Shown: positions 1 to 9,204 of the stretch, one piece after another
Layout of the letters: the number at the start of each line of letters is the position of its first letter
Position numbering within the stretch: the stretch's first letter is position 1
Assembly: GCA_964016985.1 (NCBI GenBank)
Contig: OZ024833.1
Coordinates: 60,153,463 to 60,217,462 of the forward strand
Direction of reading: 5' to 3'
DNA length: 64,000 nt
Origin: Anodontia alba
Taxonomy: Eukaryota > Mollusca > Bivalvia > Lucinida > Lucinidae
Made by a program: the position numbers and the translations under genes
The notes under the pieces: model-generated
What the model saw: the letters and a program-made list of their open reading frames with translations, nothing else
Told to the model about the DNA's origin: nothing
Database searches by the model: none

Positions 1-207
1 TTTCACTAGGTTTACTGCCTTTTAAAAACGTAGTAAAACCTTGACCTCAATACGTGACTGTGGCTTTACTGGTTGGTACACTATGGAATCCACTACATAT
101 GTTTTCATGAAGAAAAAAGAATTTATCTGGATATCCCACTTATGTATAGCAGATATTATTAAACAATAATAAAACATGAAACAATAATACACCACCACTA
201 TCCTGTC

Positions 208-804
208 ATGAGCAGATAACTCTGGCAAAAAAAATTGATGAAATTTGGCCATTAGCAATCCCAAACAGATCTCCACAATATCAATGCACATACCACATTT
301 GGTGAAAATCCATTGACATTTACTTGTTATTGTCCAGAAATGAAAATACAGAGATGTTATGGGCAGATAACTGTCAACAATTTATAAAATTTACCCATCC
401 AAAACCAGATCTTCACACTTTTAATGCACATACCATGTTTGGTGAAAATCCATTGACATTTACTCAATTTATTGTCCGAAAACAAAAATACAGATGTATC
501 ATGGGCAGATAACTGTCATAAATTTACAGAATTTGCCCCTCAGCAATCCCAAATCTTATTACCATAACATCAAGGCACATACCAGGTTTGGTGAAAGTCC
601 ATTAATATTTGCTCAATTTATTGTCTGGAAACCAAAATACGGACAGAAGGATGTGTAATAACTCTTATCAAACTTTGTTGTATAGTAAAATCAAAACAAT
701 ATGTGCTGAACCACCCTATGGTCTAACCGACACCAAGTTTAAATGCGATCCTATGAAAACTGTAGGAGGATTTATCCGTAAACGAAGTGCAAACAGACGG
801 ACAG
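208..804 (+). repeat. Tandem array of ~140-150-bp monomers
   Basis: Three diverged monomers are visible. The phrase GCACATACCA..TTTGGTGAAA recurs at about 282, 422 and 571, giving spacings of 140 and 149 bp. Each monomer also carries GGGCAGATAACTGTCA or a variant. The array leads into a GACGGACAGACAGG tail that is now split by a SINE and resumes at 1116-1150. An array followed by an ACGGACGG-type tail resembles the Cac elements described at 36868, but the terminal GCTCACCTGAG motif was not found here. No coding potential is evident. Confidence 0.7.
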
Positions 805-1115
805 TTTGTTTGTTTGTGTTGAGGTTTTACGGCCCAGTCAACCCAATGGGGTCATGTCGAGCGCGGTCAGTTTACCTAACCACACGTTTACTGGGCAGAC
901 TTAGTCCTCTAAGCGGTTCACCAGTATTGTGCACATTCTTTCGCCAGAAACTGACAACTGCCCTTCTTGAATCAGCGGAAGGGAGAGAATGACCGTAGAA
1001 AATATTTCATGATCAATCTCCACGAAAGAATGTTGCCGACCTCGGTGGGGGCTGAACCCGCGACCTCCTGGTCTCCAGTCGGACGGCGCATCCAACTGAG
1101 CCACCGAGGCCGGCT
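805..1115 (-). mobile_element. tRNA-derived SINE (SINE-t), full length, with TSD
   Basis: The element is reversed. Its tRNA-like head lies at the right end, where the reverse complement shows an A-box-like GGCTCAGTTGGATGC and a B-box-like GGGTTCAGCCCC. A central body follows, then a tail at the left end ending in AACACAAACAAACAAAC. A 14-bp target duplication, AAACAGACGGACAG, sits at 791-804 and 1116-1129. This proves retroposition into the preceding array's tail. Pol III would transcribe such an element and a LINE protein would mobilise it. It encodes nothing. Confidence 0.9.
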
Positions 1116-1159
1116 AAACAGACGGACAGACAGGCCTGGGAGGGTATACCATAATACAT

Positions 1160-1333
1160 TTTTTTTTTTATTATTATTTTTCAGAAAAAATAAGACTTGG
1201 CATTTCATATGAATGATTTACATGAAATACCCATTCATAGTTCATATGACATGCCAAATCTTATTTTCTCTGAAAAAATATAAAAAAAAAATCAAAATGT
1301 CATCCGCTGCACTCGTGATTAGGGCTTTAAGGC
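1160..1333. mobile_element. MITE family TTAA-2, left end missing
   Basis: The hairpin has arms TTTTCAGA..AAATAAGACTTGGCATTTC and the inverted copy GCCAAATCTTATTTTCTC. The right end, GCTGCACTCGTGATTAGGGC, matches the other TTAA-2 copies. The expected left terminus TTAACCCTTAAAGC is absent. Confidence 0.65.
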
Positions 1334-1439
1334 TCAAGCCAAGCAGAAGAAAAGATTATTTTGGTCCTTGCAACTGCCTAATTGACTGAAATCTTTAAAG
1401 TAAATCATGTGAAAAAAAAAGAAATAAAGATCTCATATC

Positions 1440-1632
1440 TTCAGATAAGAGGGGTATCCACAAAATATTTTTCTTTTTTCTTCCATGAAAATGTATGCTG
1501 TGGGTACTCATTAGAAGCCCCTGGATGAGGCCCTTGTGAGCACCACAACATATGTTTTCACGGAGAAATAAGAAATATATCTGTACGTTTGGGATGAAAA
1601 AAAAAAAAAAAAGAGCCTTATTTAGAGCTATA
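1440..1632. mobile_element. Hairpin MITE family HP-4
   Basis: HP-4 has ends ATAGCTCCAGATAAG / CTTATCTGGAGCTAT and a long central hairpin built on CATATGTTGTGGGTACTCAT. This copy has decayed ends (CAGATAAG, CTTATTTAGAGCTATAG) and a central GCCCCTGGATGAGGCCC loop. Confidence 0.7.
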
Positions 1633-1651
1633 GATCTTCTTCCAAGCTACA

Positions 1652-1893
1652 TTAACCTTTACCACTCCCTCGTCAAATTCAGCCAAAACTGGTGCTATTT
1701 TTCTTATTTTTATCTGGAAAACAGAATTTGACATTTCATGCAAATTGTCCAAAACAGAATTTGACATTTCATGCAAATTGTCTCCAATGGAGACAATTTG
1801 CATGAAATGTCAAATTCTGTTTTCCAGAAAAAATAAGAAAAATGTTCCAAAGTTTCGACTGCTGAAATTTTTACCCAGAATGCTAAGCGCTAG
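1652..1893. mobile_element. Hairpin MITE family TTAA-3, full length
   Basis: The family runs TTAACCTTTACCACTCTC...CCCAGAGTGCTAAGCG, with subterminal GCAGACGACA and a hairpin around GACATTTCATGCAAATTGTC. This copy starts at TTAA and carries a direct duplication of about 31 bp in the left arm (AATTTGACATTTCATGCAA occurs twice, near 1725 and 1755). Confidence 0.75.
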
Positions 1894-2001
1894 GAAGATC
1901 ATGTCGGTGCACCTTGGGGACATTAACATGGGGGATACAGATATAATTTGTCATATGTCACTTACAGGAGCTCCAGATAAGGCATTAATTCAGGTGATAA
2001 T

Positions 2002-2189
2002 TTAACATTTAGCATTCTGAGTAAAATTTTCAGTAGACGACAAATTGAAATATTTTTCTTATTTTTCACAGAAAACAGGTTTTGATGAGACAATCTGCAT
2101 GAAATGTCAAATCCTGTTTTCTGGGAAAAATAAGAAAAATATGATAAATTTGTCGTCTGCTGCATTAGCCAGAGGGTTCTCATGATTAA
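2002..2189. mobile_element. MITE TTAA-3 copy, reversed
   Basis: The copy begins TTAACATTTAGCATTCTGAG and ends near ATGATTAA. The central arms are AAACAGGTTTTGATGAGAC and TCAAATCCTGTTTTCTGGG. Its right TTAA (2186-2189) is shared with the next TTAA-3 copy, so the two are back to back. Confidence 0.7.
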
Positions 2190-2299
2190 CCTTTACCACT
2201 CTCTTGGCTAATTCAGCAGAAGACAAATTGATGATATTTTTATAATAAGAAAAATATTTTAAGATGTCATCTGCTGAAATTTTTACTCAGAGTTCTAAG
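2186..2299. mobile_element. TTAA-3 deletion derivative lacking the hairpin, split by a SINE
   Basis: It starts TTAACCTTTACCACTCTC and runs through GCAGAAGACAAATTGATGAT straight into AAGATGTCATCTGCTGAAAT. The central inverted repeat is missing. The right end (CAGAGTTCTAAG) is duplicated around the SINE inserted at 2300-2586. Confidence 0.65.
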
Positions 2300-2586
2300 T
2301 TTTGTGTTTTTGTTAAGGTTTAAGGCCCAGTCAACCCTATGGGGTCATGTCAAGCACGGTCAGTTTACTTGACCTCACTTTTACTGGGCAGGCTTAGTCC
2401 TCTAGGCGGTTAACCAGTATAGTGCACATTCTTTCACCAGAAACTGATAAATGCCCTTCTTGAATCAGCCGAAGAGAGAATAATTATCAATCTCCATGAA
2501 AGAATGTTGCCGACCAGGAGGGGGTTGAACCTGCAACCTCCTGATCTTCAGTCGAACGGCATCCAACTGAGCCACTGAGGATGGAC
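2300..2586 (-). mobile_element. tRNA-derived SINE-t with TSD
   Basis: This is a reversed copy, from GTTAAGGTTTAAGGCCCAGT at the left to CCAACTGAGCCACTGAGG at the right. A 12-bp duplication, CAGAGTTCTAAG, lies at 2288-2299 and 2587-2598. The host is the TTAA-3 derivative. Confidence 0.88.
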
Positions 2587-2623
2587 CAGAGTTCTAAGAG
2601 TTCACTCATAATATCATGGAGTC

Positions 2624-2742
2624 CTGGGCCCTGCAGTTGTTCAAAGCCTTGTTAGCTGAACGAGCTCGTTAGTGGTCAAAATGTTAACTGTTCTAGTAAG
2701 TACAATATCTAATTCACAGGTATTTTTGCTGAAAAATGTGAA
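2624..2742. mobile_element. Element I fragment
   Basis: The stretch GGGCCCTGCAGTTGTTCAAA...CGAGCTCGTTAG...TTTTTGCTGAAAAATGTG matches one arm of the palindromic element I seen complete at 50466 and 53577. The rest is missing. Confidence 0.6.
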
Positions 2743-2823
2743 AAAAAGAAAGTCCTCTGCTGATCTTTCTTTTAAAGCTGTCCTTATTAGGTGAAAACTT
2801 TAGTACAAGTTTCAGAGGAATTG

Positions 2824-3051
2824 TTAACCCATTGTAGTCAGGAGACCCATAAAAGGGTAATTGGCAAACAGTGCAGACCCAGATCAGATGCTGCAGAATG
2901 CAGCATCTGATCAGGGTCTCCACTGTTTGCAAATAGTTTAGCAATTTTTCTTTAGGAATAAGTAAATCTCACAGCCGGATGTAACTAAAATTGAAATTGG
3001 ACTCTTCTAATATATAGTGTGGGAAAGTCTATTCCATCTACAATGGGTTAA
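2824..3051. mobile_element. Hairpin MITE family TTAA-6, full length
   Basis: Ends are TTAACCCATTGTAGTC and CTACAATGGGTTAA. The centre is a hairpin of the CAAACAGTG type: GCAAACAGTGCAGACCCAGA, then the loop ATGCTGCAGAATGCAGCAT, then GGGTCTCCACTGTTTGC. TTAA flanks both ends. Confidence 0.8.
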
Positions 3052-3258
3052 GTAGGAGTATCTGATGATAATTATGGGATAATTTTCTCCAGTTCTCCAT
3101 CAAAACATATGTTTTGGGTTGTGGTGTACACTGTCTATACAAAAAAGCACATTTTATTTGTAAGGAGTTCTGAGATCCGATTACATGGTAATCTGATAAC
3201 TAAACACAAGTTCATAGATCATGCGATAAGAAAATGTGTTAAACGGCAGAATGGATCA

Positions 3259-3462
3259 TTAACACTTAAGTGTTCTGGGTAAAAATTTCAGCAGATGACA
3301 TTTTGAAATTATTTTCTTATTTTTCCCAGAAATCAATTTTGACATTTCATGTAAATTGTCTCCAATGGTGACAATTTTTCATGAAATGTCAAAACCTGTT
3401 TTCTGGGAAAAATGACATCAATTTGTCCTCTGCTGAAATAGCCTAGAAAGTGATAAAAGTTA
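3259..3462. mobile_element. MITE TTAA-3 copy
   Basis: The left end is TTAACACTTAAGTGTTCTGG with subterminal GCAGATGACA. The hairpin arms are GACATTTCATGTAAATTGTC and the matching inverse. The right end decays at AGAAAGTGATAAAAG. Confidence 0.7.
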
Positions 3463-3850
3463 TTTATGGGACAGACAGGCCATCTCACAAACAGTGTAAA
3501 CCCAGATCAGACACCACTAAACAGGGCATCTGATCAATGTCTACCACTGGTGTAGCCAAAACGGAATAATTTTTACGCACACGCAGGAAAAATCTTGAAA
3601 TGTTACCTAGAATTGCTTCCAAAATAGGGGCTTCTCTTAAAGGAAAGAATTTGCTCCCAGAGGGAGCAAATTTCTTTCCTTAAAGAGCAGCCCCTATGGT
3701 AAAGAAGCAAAATATTTTATGTTAAAACTACATTATTATAAACATTTTTCTTACGCATGTTACGCACATGCGTAATGTGCGTAATGAGCCCTACGCCAAT
3801 GTCTATACTGTCACTCATCCAGCAGTTTCTGAGACATTGCAGTGGATTTC
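3463..3850. mobile_element. MITE family HP-5E, interrupted by element L
   Basis: HP-5E ends read near TACCCTAAGTATTGGGACAG, and its centre is the CAAACAGTG hairpin. Here GGGACAGACAGGCC..CAAACAGTGTAAACCCAGA leads into CTACCACTG, and the sequence resumes as TCACTCATCCAGCAGTTTCT after element L. Confidence 0.55.
3548..3802. mobile_element. Palindromic element L nested in HP-5E
   Basis: An inverted-repeat element with ends TGGTGTAGCC and the near-inverse CTACGCCAATG. The inner palindrome is AAGGAAAGAATTTGCTCCC / GGGAGCAAATTTCTTTCCTT. TTACGCAC..GTGCGTAA forms another inverted pair. No open reading frame was found. Confidence 0.6.
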
Positions 3851-3884
3851 GAGTAGTGGATTTGTTCAAACTGTAGCACTTACG

Positions 3885-4115
3885 CTATGGGCAAATTCAG
3901 CGGATATGACAAACTGATGATATTTTTCTTATTTTTCCAAAAAATAGGATCTGACACTTCATGCAAATTATATCCTTTATTTGAAGCAGTCTTTTTTAAT
4001 ACCTGTTGATGTGTCTAAAATAGTGCTGGATGAATGGCAAACAGTGTAGACCCAGATCAGATGCCGCATTTTGTGGGGTCTGTCTGTCCCAATATTAAGG
4101 GTTATTACGGTATAA
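3885..4115. mobile_element. TTAA-3 half element followed by HP-5E half element
   Basis: The part up to ~3970 is a TTAA-3 left arm (GGGCAAATTCAGCGGATATG, TTTTTCTTATTTTTCC, GACACTTCATGCAAATTAT). From ~3990 an HP-5E follows, with GGCAAACAGTGTAGACCCAG and CTGTCTGTCCCAATATTAAG. Both are truncated. Confidence 0.5.
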
Positions 4116-4646
4116 TGGCTGCAAATCAATAACTTGTAAAATACACAAATAAGTTCCACTTCTTCAGCACCATTTATACAAAATACAGAGAAGTCTCTAA
4201 GGATTTTGGCAAAATTTGCTGCCAAACAGTGCATAAATAGACTTCAAACAAATTACTTCCTCTGACATATTGGAAAAGGAAGGGCCACAAATAATAAGAG
4301 AATAGCCACCTGATTGGCAGGCCTAATTTTCCTTTCAAAATGATGATGTAAATGTTCAACATGCTGAGTAAACATTTTGGCAAAATGACATTTTGAAATA
4401 TTTCAAAGCTCCAGCTTTAATGCGCCACTTCTTGCGCCACTTCTTGCGGAGAGTTATTTGGTGGTAATTTTGAAATAATTGTTACTAATGCTCCAAGAAA
4501 ACCTACCCCAACAGAACCTACACACAACATAAAATTGCCAAAGAAAACCTACACACAACACAAAATTGCCAAAGAAAATTTGGGTATATTGATATTGCAT
4601 CCATCCGTCCATCCATCCCTCTGTCTGTTTCTCCATCTCCAAAAGT
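4116..4646. other. Mostly unassigned stretch
   Basis: Only fragments are recognisable. A TTAA-3-like end (AACATGCTGAGTAAACATTT) lies near 4348-4400. A short duplication of AAAGAAAACCTACACACAAC lies near 4540-4575. Otherwise I see no gene, RNA or element. Confidence 0.4.
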
Positions 4647-4738
4647 ATCAGTGGAGGGATTTCACCTATACCAGTGGAGGGATTTCACCTATACCAGTGG
4701 AGGGATTTCACCTATACCAGTGGAGGGATTTCAACCTT
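4647..4738 (+). repeat. 23-bp minisatellite, four units
   Basis: The unit CAGTGGAGGGATTTCACCTA (first 20 of 23 bases) repeats with GTGGAGGG starting at 4651, 4674, 4697 and 4720. The units are nearly identical. Confidence 0.9.
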
Positions 4739-4805
4739 AGCTGTATAATTCCCTCATGTGCTTAGAACATGAACCACTATGAAGATTTTTTTTCCCCCAA
4801 CCCAT

Positions 4806-5158
4806 GGGACACTTGGTATACTGGTATTGATTTTTATCCATTGCACTTCAAACTTGATCTTTTGGCCTAAATTTTGCTTTTTATGAGGTTGTTTGTTTGT
4901 TTGTGTTGAGGTTTTACGGCCCAGTCAACCCAATGGGGTCATGTCGAGCGCAGTCAGTTTACCTAACCACACGTTTACTGGGCAGGCTTAGTCCTCTAAG
5001 CGGTGAGGTTGTTTCTTAAAATACTTAGTGGAATGGCAAACAGTGTAGACCCAGATCAGACTGCTCTTTCAGGAGCAGTCTGATCTGGGTCTGCACTGTT
5101 TGCCTATGCTATTTTTTCAGACACTGTGATGTTCGAAATTTTAGGACATTTACTGTAC
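4806..5158. mobile_element. MITE family HP-5F interrupted by a SINE
   Basis: HP-5F consists of TACGGTAAATGTCCTAAAAT termini around a CAAACAGTG hairpin. This copy shows GGCCTAAATTTTGCTTTTTA on the left. After the SINE come ACTTAGTGGAATGGCAAACA, a GCTCTTTCAGGAGC loop, and the right end AAATTTTAGGACATTTACTG. The left terminus has decayed. Confidence 0.7.
4895..5003 (-). mobile_element. 5'-truncated SINE-t with TSD
   Basis: Only the tail half of SINE-t is present, from GTTTGTTTGTGTTGAGG to CTCTAAGCGG. The tRNA head is missing. The 11-bp duplication TGAGGTTGTTT lies at 4884-4894 and 5004-5014, so the truncation happened at integration. Confidence 0.88.
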
Positions 5159-5290
5159 ATAACTGCATCACATGCTAGGATGACGTTTTTAGGGAGATCT
5201 TGAGAAAATTATCCCTGAATTATTATCAAATACTCTCTTTGAACACCCTCTCGTGTGGATCCCTACTCTGCTGGTTCAAACTACCTGCAG

Positions 5291-5473
5291 AGCTCCAGAT
5301 AAGGTGGTAACAGATAAATATATTTTTCCTATTTCATCATGAAAACATATGTTGTGGGTACTCATTAGAAGTGCCTCACCAATTCTAATGAGTACACACA
5401 ACATATGTTTTCATGGAAAAATAAGAAAAATATCAATACTTTTTGGCTGAAAAAATGCAGCTTATCTGGAGCT
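5291..5473. mobile_element. MITE HP-4, near-complete reference copy
   Basis: Ends are AGCTCCAGATAAGGTGG and GCTTATCTGGAGCT. Arms are CATGAAAACATATGTTGTGG and CACAACATATGTTTTCATGG, closing on GTGCCTCACC. Arm symmetry is high, so the RNA would form a long hairpin. Confidence 0.85.
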
Positions 5474-5667
5474 AAATAACTGCCATAATATATGGAATTA
5501 ATCATCAGAAATGTCTCCCTTGGAAATTATTAATACTTTTACCACCAAAATACATCTTATGATGTATCATTCATCACCACAAATAGTAACACGAAATTAA
5601 CATTAATACTGGTCATTAGTCTTGGTAGTGTAAAATAATGCAGGTCATAAATGCAAAGTCAGCAAAT

Positions 5668-5964
5668 TGATTGATTGATTGATTGTGTTGGGGTTTAACG
5701 ACACGTCAACCCTTGTGGGTCATTTTGTGTCGTCTCCCAGAGAAAGGGAGAAAAGAGACAGAAGAGATAGCAGAAGAGATGAAAGAGAGGGACAGGGAAG
5801 AAAGAGGAACAGGAATGAAAGTGAAGAAACAGAAGAAATAAAAACATCACCTCCCTACCCTTACCTGCTACAAGGATAGCAGGCCTTGCCCAACTGTAAG
5901 CCAATATCAGCTGGACGCCCCGGTGACATACGATACATGACACCTTCGCACCACCCGACCACCC
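5668..5964 (-). mobile_element. SINE-J copy
   Basis: This is a second SINE-like family. The left end is an ATTGATTG repeat followed by TGTTGGGGTTTAACGACACG. The body holds a purine-rich GAAAGAGAGGGACAGGGAAG tract, and the right end is CGCACCACCCGACCACCC. A short duplication TCAGCAA flanks it (5661-5667 and ~5966-5972). The ~66-codon open frame inside is a by-product of the purine tract. The head has no clear A and B boxes, so its RNA origin is unresolved. Confidence 0.75.
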
Positions 5965-6023
5965 ATTCAGCAAGATGTCTTGACACCATTGCCTATATAT
6001 TAGTTTCCCACTGGTCCTCTAAT

Positions 6024-6209
6024 GGCTCCAAATAAGGAGGTAACACTATAATATTTTTTCTTATTCATCCACGAAAACATATGTTGTGGGTACTCACTAG
6101 AAACGCCTGGCTGAGGTGCTTCTAATGACTACCAACAATATATGTTTTGTGGAGAAATAAGAAAATATCAGTACTTTTCTATGAAAGAAAAAGCTTCTTA
6201 TCTGCAGAT
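6024..6209. mobile_element. MITE HP-4 copy
   Basis: Ends GGCTCCAAATAAGG and CTTATCTGCAGATAT. Arms CACGAAAACATATGTTGTGG and ATATATGTTTTGTGGAG. Moderately diverged. Confidence 0.75.
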
Positions 6210-6564
6210 ATGCCCTCTGGTGTATGTGAGTGGGTGGAGTGCGGGACTACATGTATAGGTTTGCACACCATCCATCCTACTGAGTCCTTGCCTGGATCAT
6301 GTCTCTTGCAATATATGTCCTACACTGATAAAATATGGTGTGTAAATATCACTAGTGAAGACTGTCAAATATCAAAAGTGGGTCACTGCAACCTACACAC
6401 TGACCTTTGACGAACATACACTGACCTTTGACCAACATTATCTCATACTATCACACTGACCTTTAACCAACACTATGAAAGAAAAACCTGTTTGGAGAAT
6501 ATCTCCCATACTCTATGGCTGAGACCAAGTGGCATATAAGAATATGCATGCTACTTGCTGAGAC
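6210..6564. other. Unassigned stretch with short CACTGACCTTTGAC repeats
   Basis: ACACTGACCTTTGAC or a close variant appears three times between about 6398 and 6470. No gene or element could be supported. Confidence 0.4.
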
Positions 6565-6778
6565 TTAACCCTAGTCCTGCTGAACCCAGATATGCCCTCC
6601 CTTTGCTAACAGTGTAGATCCAGATCAGTTGGCTTCTGAAGAAGCCAACTGATCTGGATCTGCACTGTTTGTCATAAAGTATGTGAGTTTGTATCAACAA
6701 CCTGGATCAAGTAATCTGATTGGCTGAAAATTGGAAGTGGGCGTGGCATCTTAATTTATTCAACATGACAAGGGTTAG
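6565..6778. mobile_element. Hairpin MITE family TTAA-1 copy
   Basis: TTAA-1 runs TTAACCCTTGTCCTGCTGAA to TTCAGCAGGACAAGGGTTAA, with a CAAACAGTG-type central hairpin closed by TTGGCTTCTGAAGAAGCCAA. This copy starts with a perfect TTAA at 6565. It ends ACAAGGGTTAGC, so the right TTAA is mutated. Confidence 0.85.
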
Positions 6779-7017
6779 CAAAATCTGGTGAAGGAAGATT
6801 ATGAGTGACACTGAAAACTGCTTTGGGTGATGCTCCCTCCTGCTGAGACTTTCAGAGGGTTGGTGCTGCTATTAATGGCTTTTAGCAGGAAGATTCTTGC
6901 CCCACTTGAAGCGAGACAGGAGATAGGAGTTGTGGTCTTTTTCTTATCTACACATCCTTCTCTCTCACTCTGGGAGACTGCTTGACATGAGTGAAATGCT
7001 GCTGATAGGGCTGGGCT

Positions 7018-7208
7018 GTTAATCCTGCTGAACCCAGATATACCCTGCTTTGCAAACAGTGTTAATCCAGATCAGAAGCCAACTGATCTGGATCTGCACT
7101 GTTCGCCATTCCGTATGTGAATTTATATCAACAATCTGGATTAAGTGATCTGGTTGGCTGAAACTTTAAAAAGAGTGTGGCATCTTAATTAATTCAGCAG
7201 GAAAAGAC
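7018..7208. mobile_element. TTAA-1 copy
   Basis: Starts TTAATCCTGCTGAACCCAGA and ends TTAATTCAGCAGGAAAAG. The central loop is shortened to ATCAGAAGCCAACTGAT. Confidence 0.75.
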
Positions 7209-7489
7209 AAACAAGCCAACCAAAAATTGGTCACTGTGATCCACACAACTTAAATACCCTACATAGTGGGATAACCTTAACTTCATACCATACTTATCCT
7301 AAAATTTCAACATCTGGAGTCACTTGGAGAGTGTTAAAAGGTTAATAATACATGTATCAAGATAGCCCAGTTTTGTTGTGCAACTTAATTTAGATGGCAT
7401 CACTACGATACATTACAAATTGATTTGAGCTGTACCAAGTAAAAAATGACTGTAACACCAGTCCTACAAACAGGAATAGCGATATGGCC

Positions 7490-7585
7490 CTCCCATAGCT
7501 CCGCAGAGTATAATTTTTTTCTTATTTGTCCACGAAAACATGTTATGGGTGTTCATTAGAAGCGCCTCAAGAAGGTGCTTCGCTC
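7490..7585. mobile_element. HP-4 half element
   Basis: Only one arm is present: TTTTCTTATTTGTCCACG, GAAAACATGTTATGGGTG, GAAGCGCCTCAAGAAGGTGC. The second arm is missing. Confidence 0.55.
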
Positions 7586-7667
7586 ATTCGTTTTTTATGC
7601 GCAAGCCTTAGAACACTAGTGAATTATTTCTCCGTAATCAATCCAACTAACCAAATAAACTCTATTG

Positions 7668-7800
7668 AATTTTTAGGACATTTACCTATCTCCAGTACCA
7701 TATTCACCATGAGTGTGCAGAGAGGCCTAAGCAAGCAATGTAAACCCATACCAGATGCCACAGAATGCATATTCTGATCAGGGTCTACACTGTTACTTAA
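7668..7800. mobile_element. HP-5-like fragment
   Basis: TTTTTAGGACATTTACC marks an HP-5F-type end. AAGCAATGTAAACCCATACC and GGGTCTACACTGTTACTT are decayed CAAACAGTG hairpin arms. Confidence 0.5.
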
Positions 7801-7909
7801 ACATATCAACAGATAGTGATAAGGACTTGTCATTACGAAAACATGCCTATTCAAATATACTGAAATTTTTACCACCAAAAAAATGAAAATTTACAGATAA
7901 AAAATTCTG

Positions 7910-8025
7910 ATAATTTTCATATTTCTGCTCAAAAACATAGATTGTGGGTACTCGTTAGAACCACCTCGGCGAGGCGGTTCTAACGAGTACCCACAATCAA
8001 TGTTTTTGAGCAGAAATAAGAAAAA
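7910..8025. mobile_element. HP-4 variant palindrome
   Basis: A nearly perfect inverted repeat: CTCAAAAACATAGATTGTGG with ACAATCAATGTTTTTGAGC, closing on CCACCTCGGCGAGGCGG. The HP-4 TIRs are absent, so this is a related hairpin core with different flanks. Confidence 0.7.
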
Positions 8026-8701
8026 TAATGTATACCTCTGTAAACCCCAGTTTTACTATATAAAAGTGGGGTTTGAGGGGGTCAAAATTATATAGGCATG
8101 TTTTCGTGATGTCAAATTTTTGGACAAGTATGGTAAGGAGCTAATATAGGTCAGGCGTGGAAAATTCCACTGGTACAGGTGAGTAAACGTACTGAAAGGG
8201 GGAGTAAAAACTTACTTAAAACTCACCCGACAGGTACAAATATATGCAACAAATTCACTGCAAGAACAGAAATAAAATGAAATTGTTCCTAAACCACCAG
8301 CTAAAGTTCAAATTTGAATAGATCATCTGTAGGGCAGTTTCTTCTAGAGTAAACATGGATGCATAGTTTACTAAGTGGAAACTGGTACATGTAGTTGGTA
8401 TAGCTTACATCAGTCTGCTGATTGCTGAAATTTCATGGTACATTGCAGTAAAATGTTTGTTTGCCATATGGGCAGTGGGATTTTCTTACTACTAGTCCTG
8501 CAAGATATGAGGCTTCTGAAGCCCTTGATGGCAGGTTCTAACTCTAATCTGAGTTGTTGCTGTTTGCATAAGTTCCATTATTTTCACAAAAACAAGAATG
8601 GTTTTAAGTTGTCTATTAAAAACCTTCAATCAACACTGGACTTATCAGGTAACAGTAACCTTTTAATCCTATATGACCTTGTGGTTTCTTATCAATACCT
8701 G
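8026..8701. other. Unassigned stretch
   Basis: No element was recognised here. A 146-codon open frame starts at 8435 on the plus strand and runs past this stretch into HP-4-derived sequence. Its composition shows no domain, so I do not call it a gene. Confidence 0.35.
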
Positions 8702-8880
8702 GCTCCAGATAAGGTGATAACTGAGTTGATAAATTTAAGATACTTTTTTATGGGTTTAGAAGCAGAAAATATTTTGTGGTCTTATTGGAATTGCCTTGCC
8801 AAAGCATTTCCAATGAGTAACAACATGATGGTGCAAAATGAGATAAATACAAATATATATAAAAAAATTTCATGAATATT
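8702..8880. mobile_element. Decayed HP-4 copy
   Basis: The left end GGCTCCAGATAAGGTG is clear. The centre TTGGAATTGCC..GCATTTCCAATGAG keeps the hairpin shape, and the right end is lost. Confidence 0.5.
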
Positions 8881-9204
8881 CCCATTATCTGGACTATTTT
8901 TATCAGAACATGTGGGTAACCACAACATCCAAACAAACATTGATGGTCTTGTCACATGTAGGTCTAAGATTTTAAACAAAACAAAAGTTTATGTACACAT
9001 CAAAGTACATATTTTTTTTTTCTGTTGTTGTTTTTTTTTTTTTTTTCAAGAATAGTGGTCTTAATTATTACGAGGGTCCTGCAAAAAGTTTTGTCACTGG
9101 GTTCGGATTACTTCAGTGCTACGTTTTATCAAACATATTTTTATTACAAACCTTCAAAGTATTCCCCCTTTACTGAAACACATGTTTGTAACCTTTTTAC
9201 CCAG

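Noticed and set aside
5679..5879. Arg/Glu-rich 66-codon frame recurring in SINE-J
   Set aside because: It lies antisense in a retroposed non-coding repeat and comes from a purine-rich tract.
8435..8875. 146-codon open frame on the plus strand
   Set aside because: It runs into decayed HP-4 sequence, has no recognisable domain and no splice or Kozak support. Open frames of this length arise by chance or from repeats.
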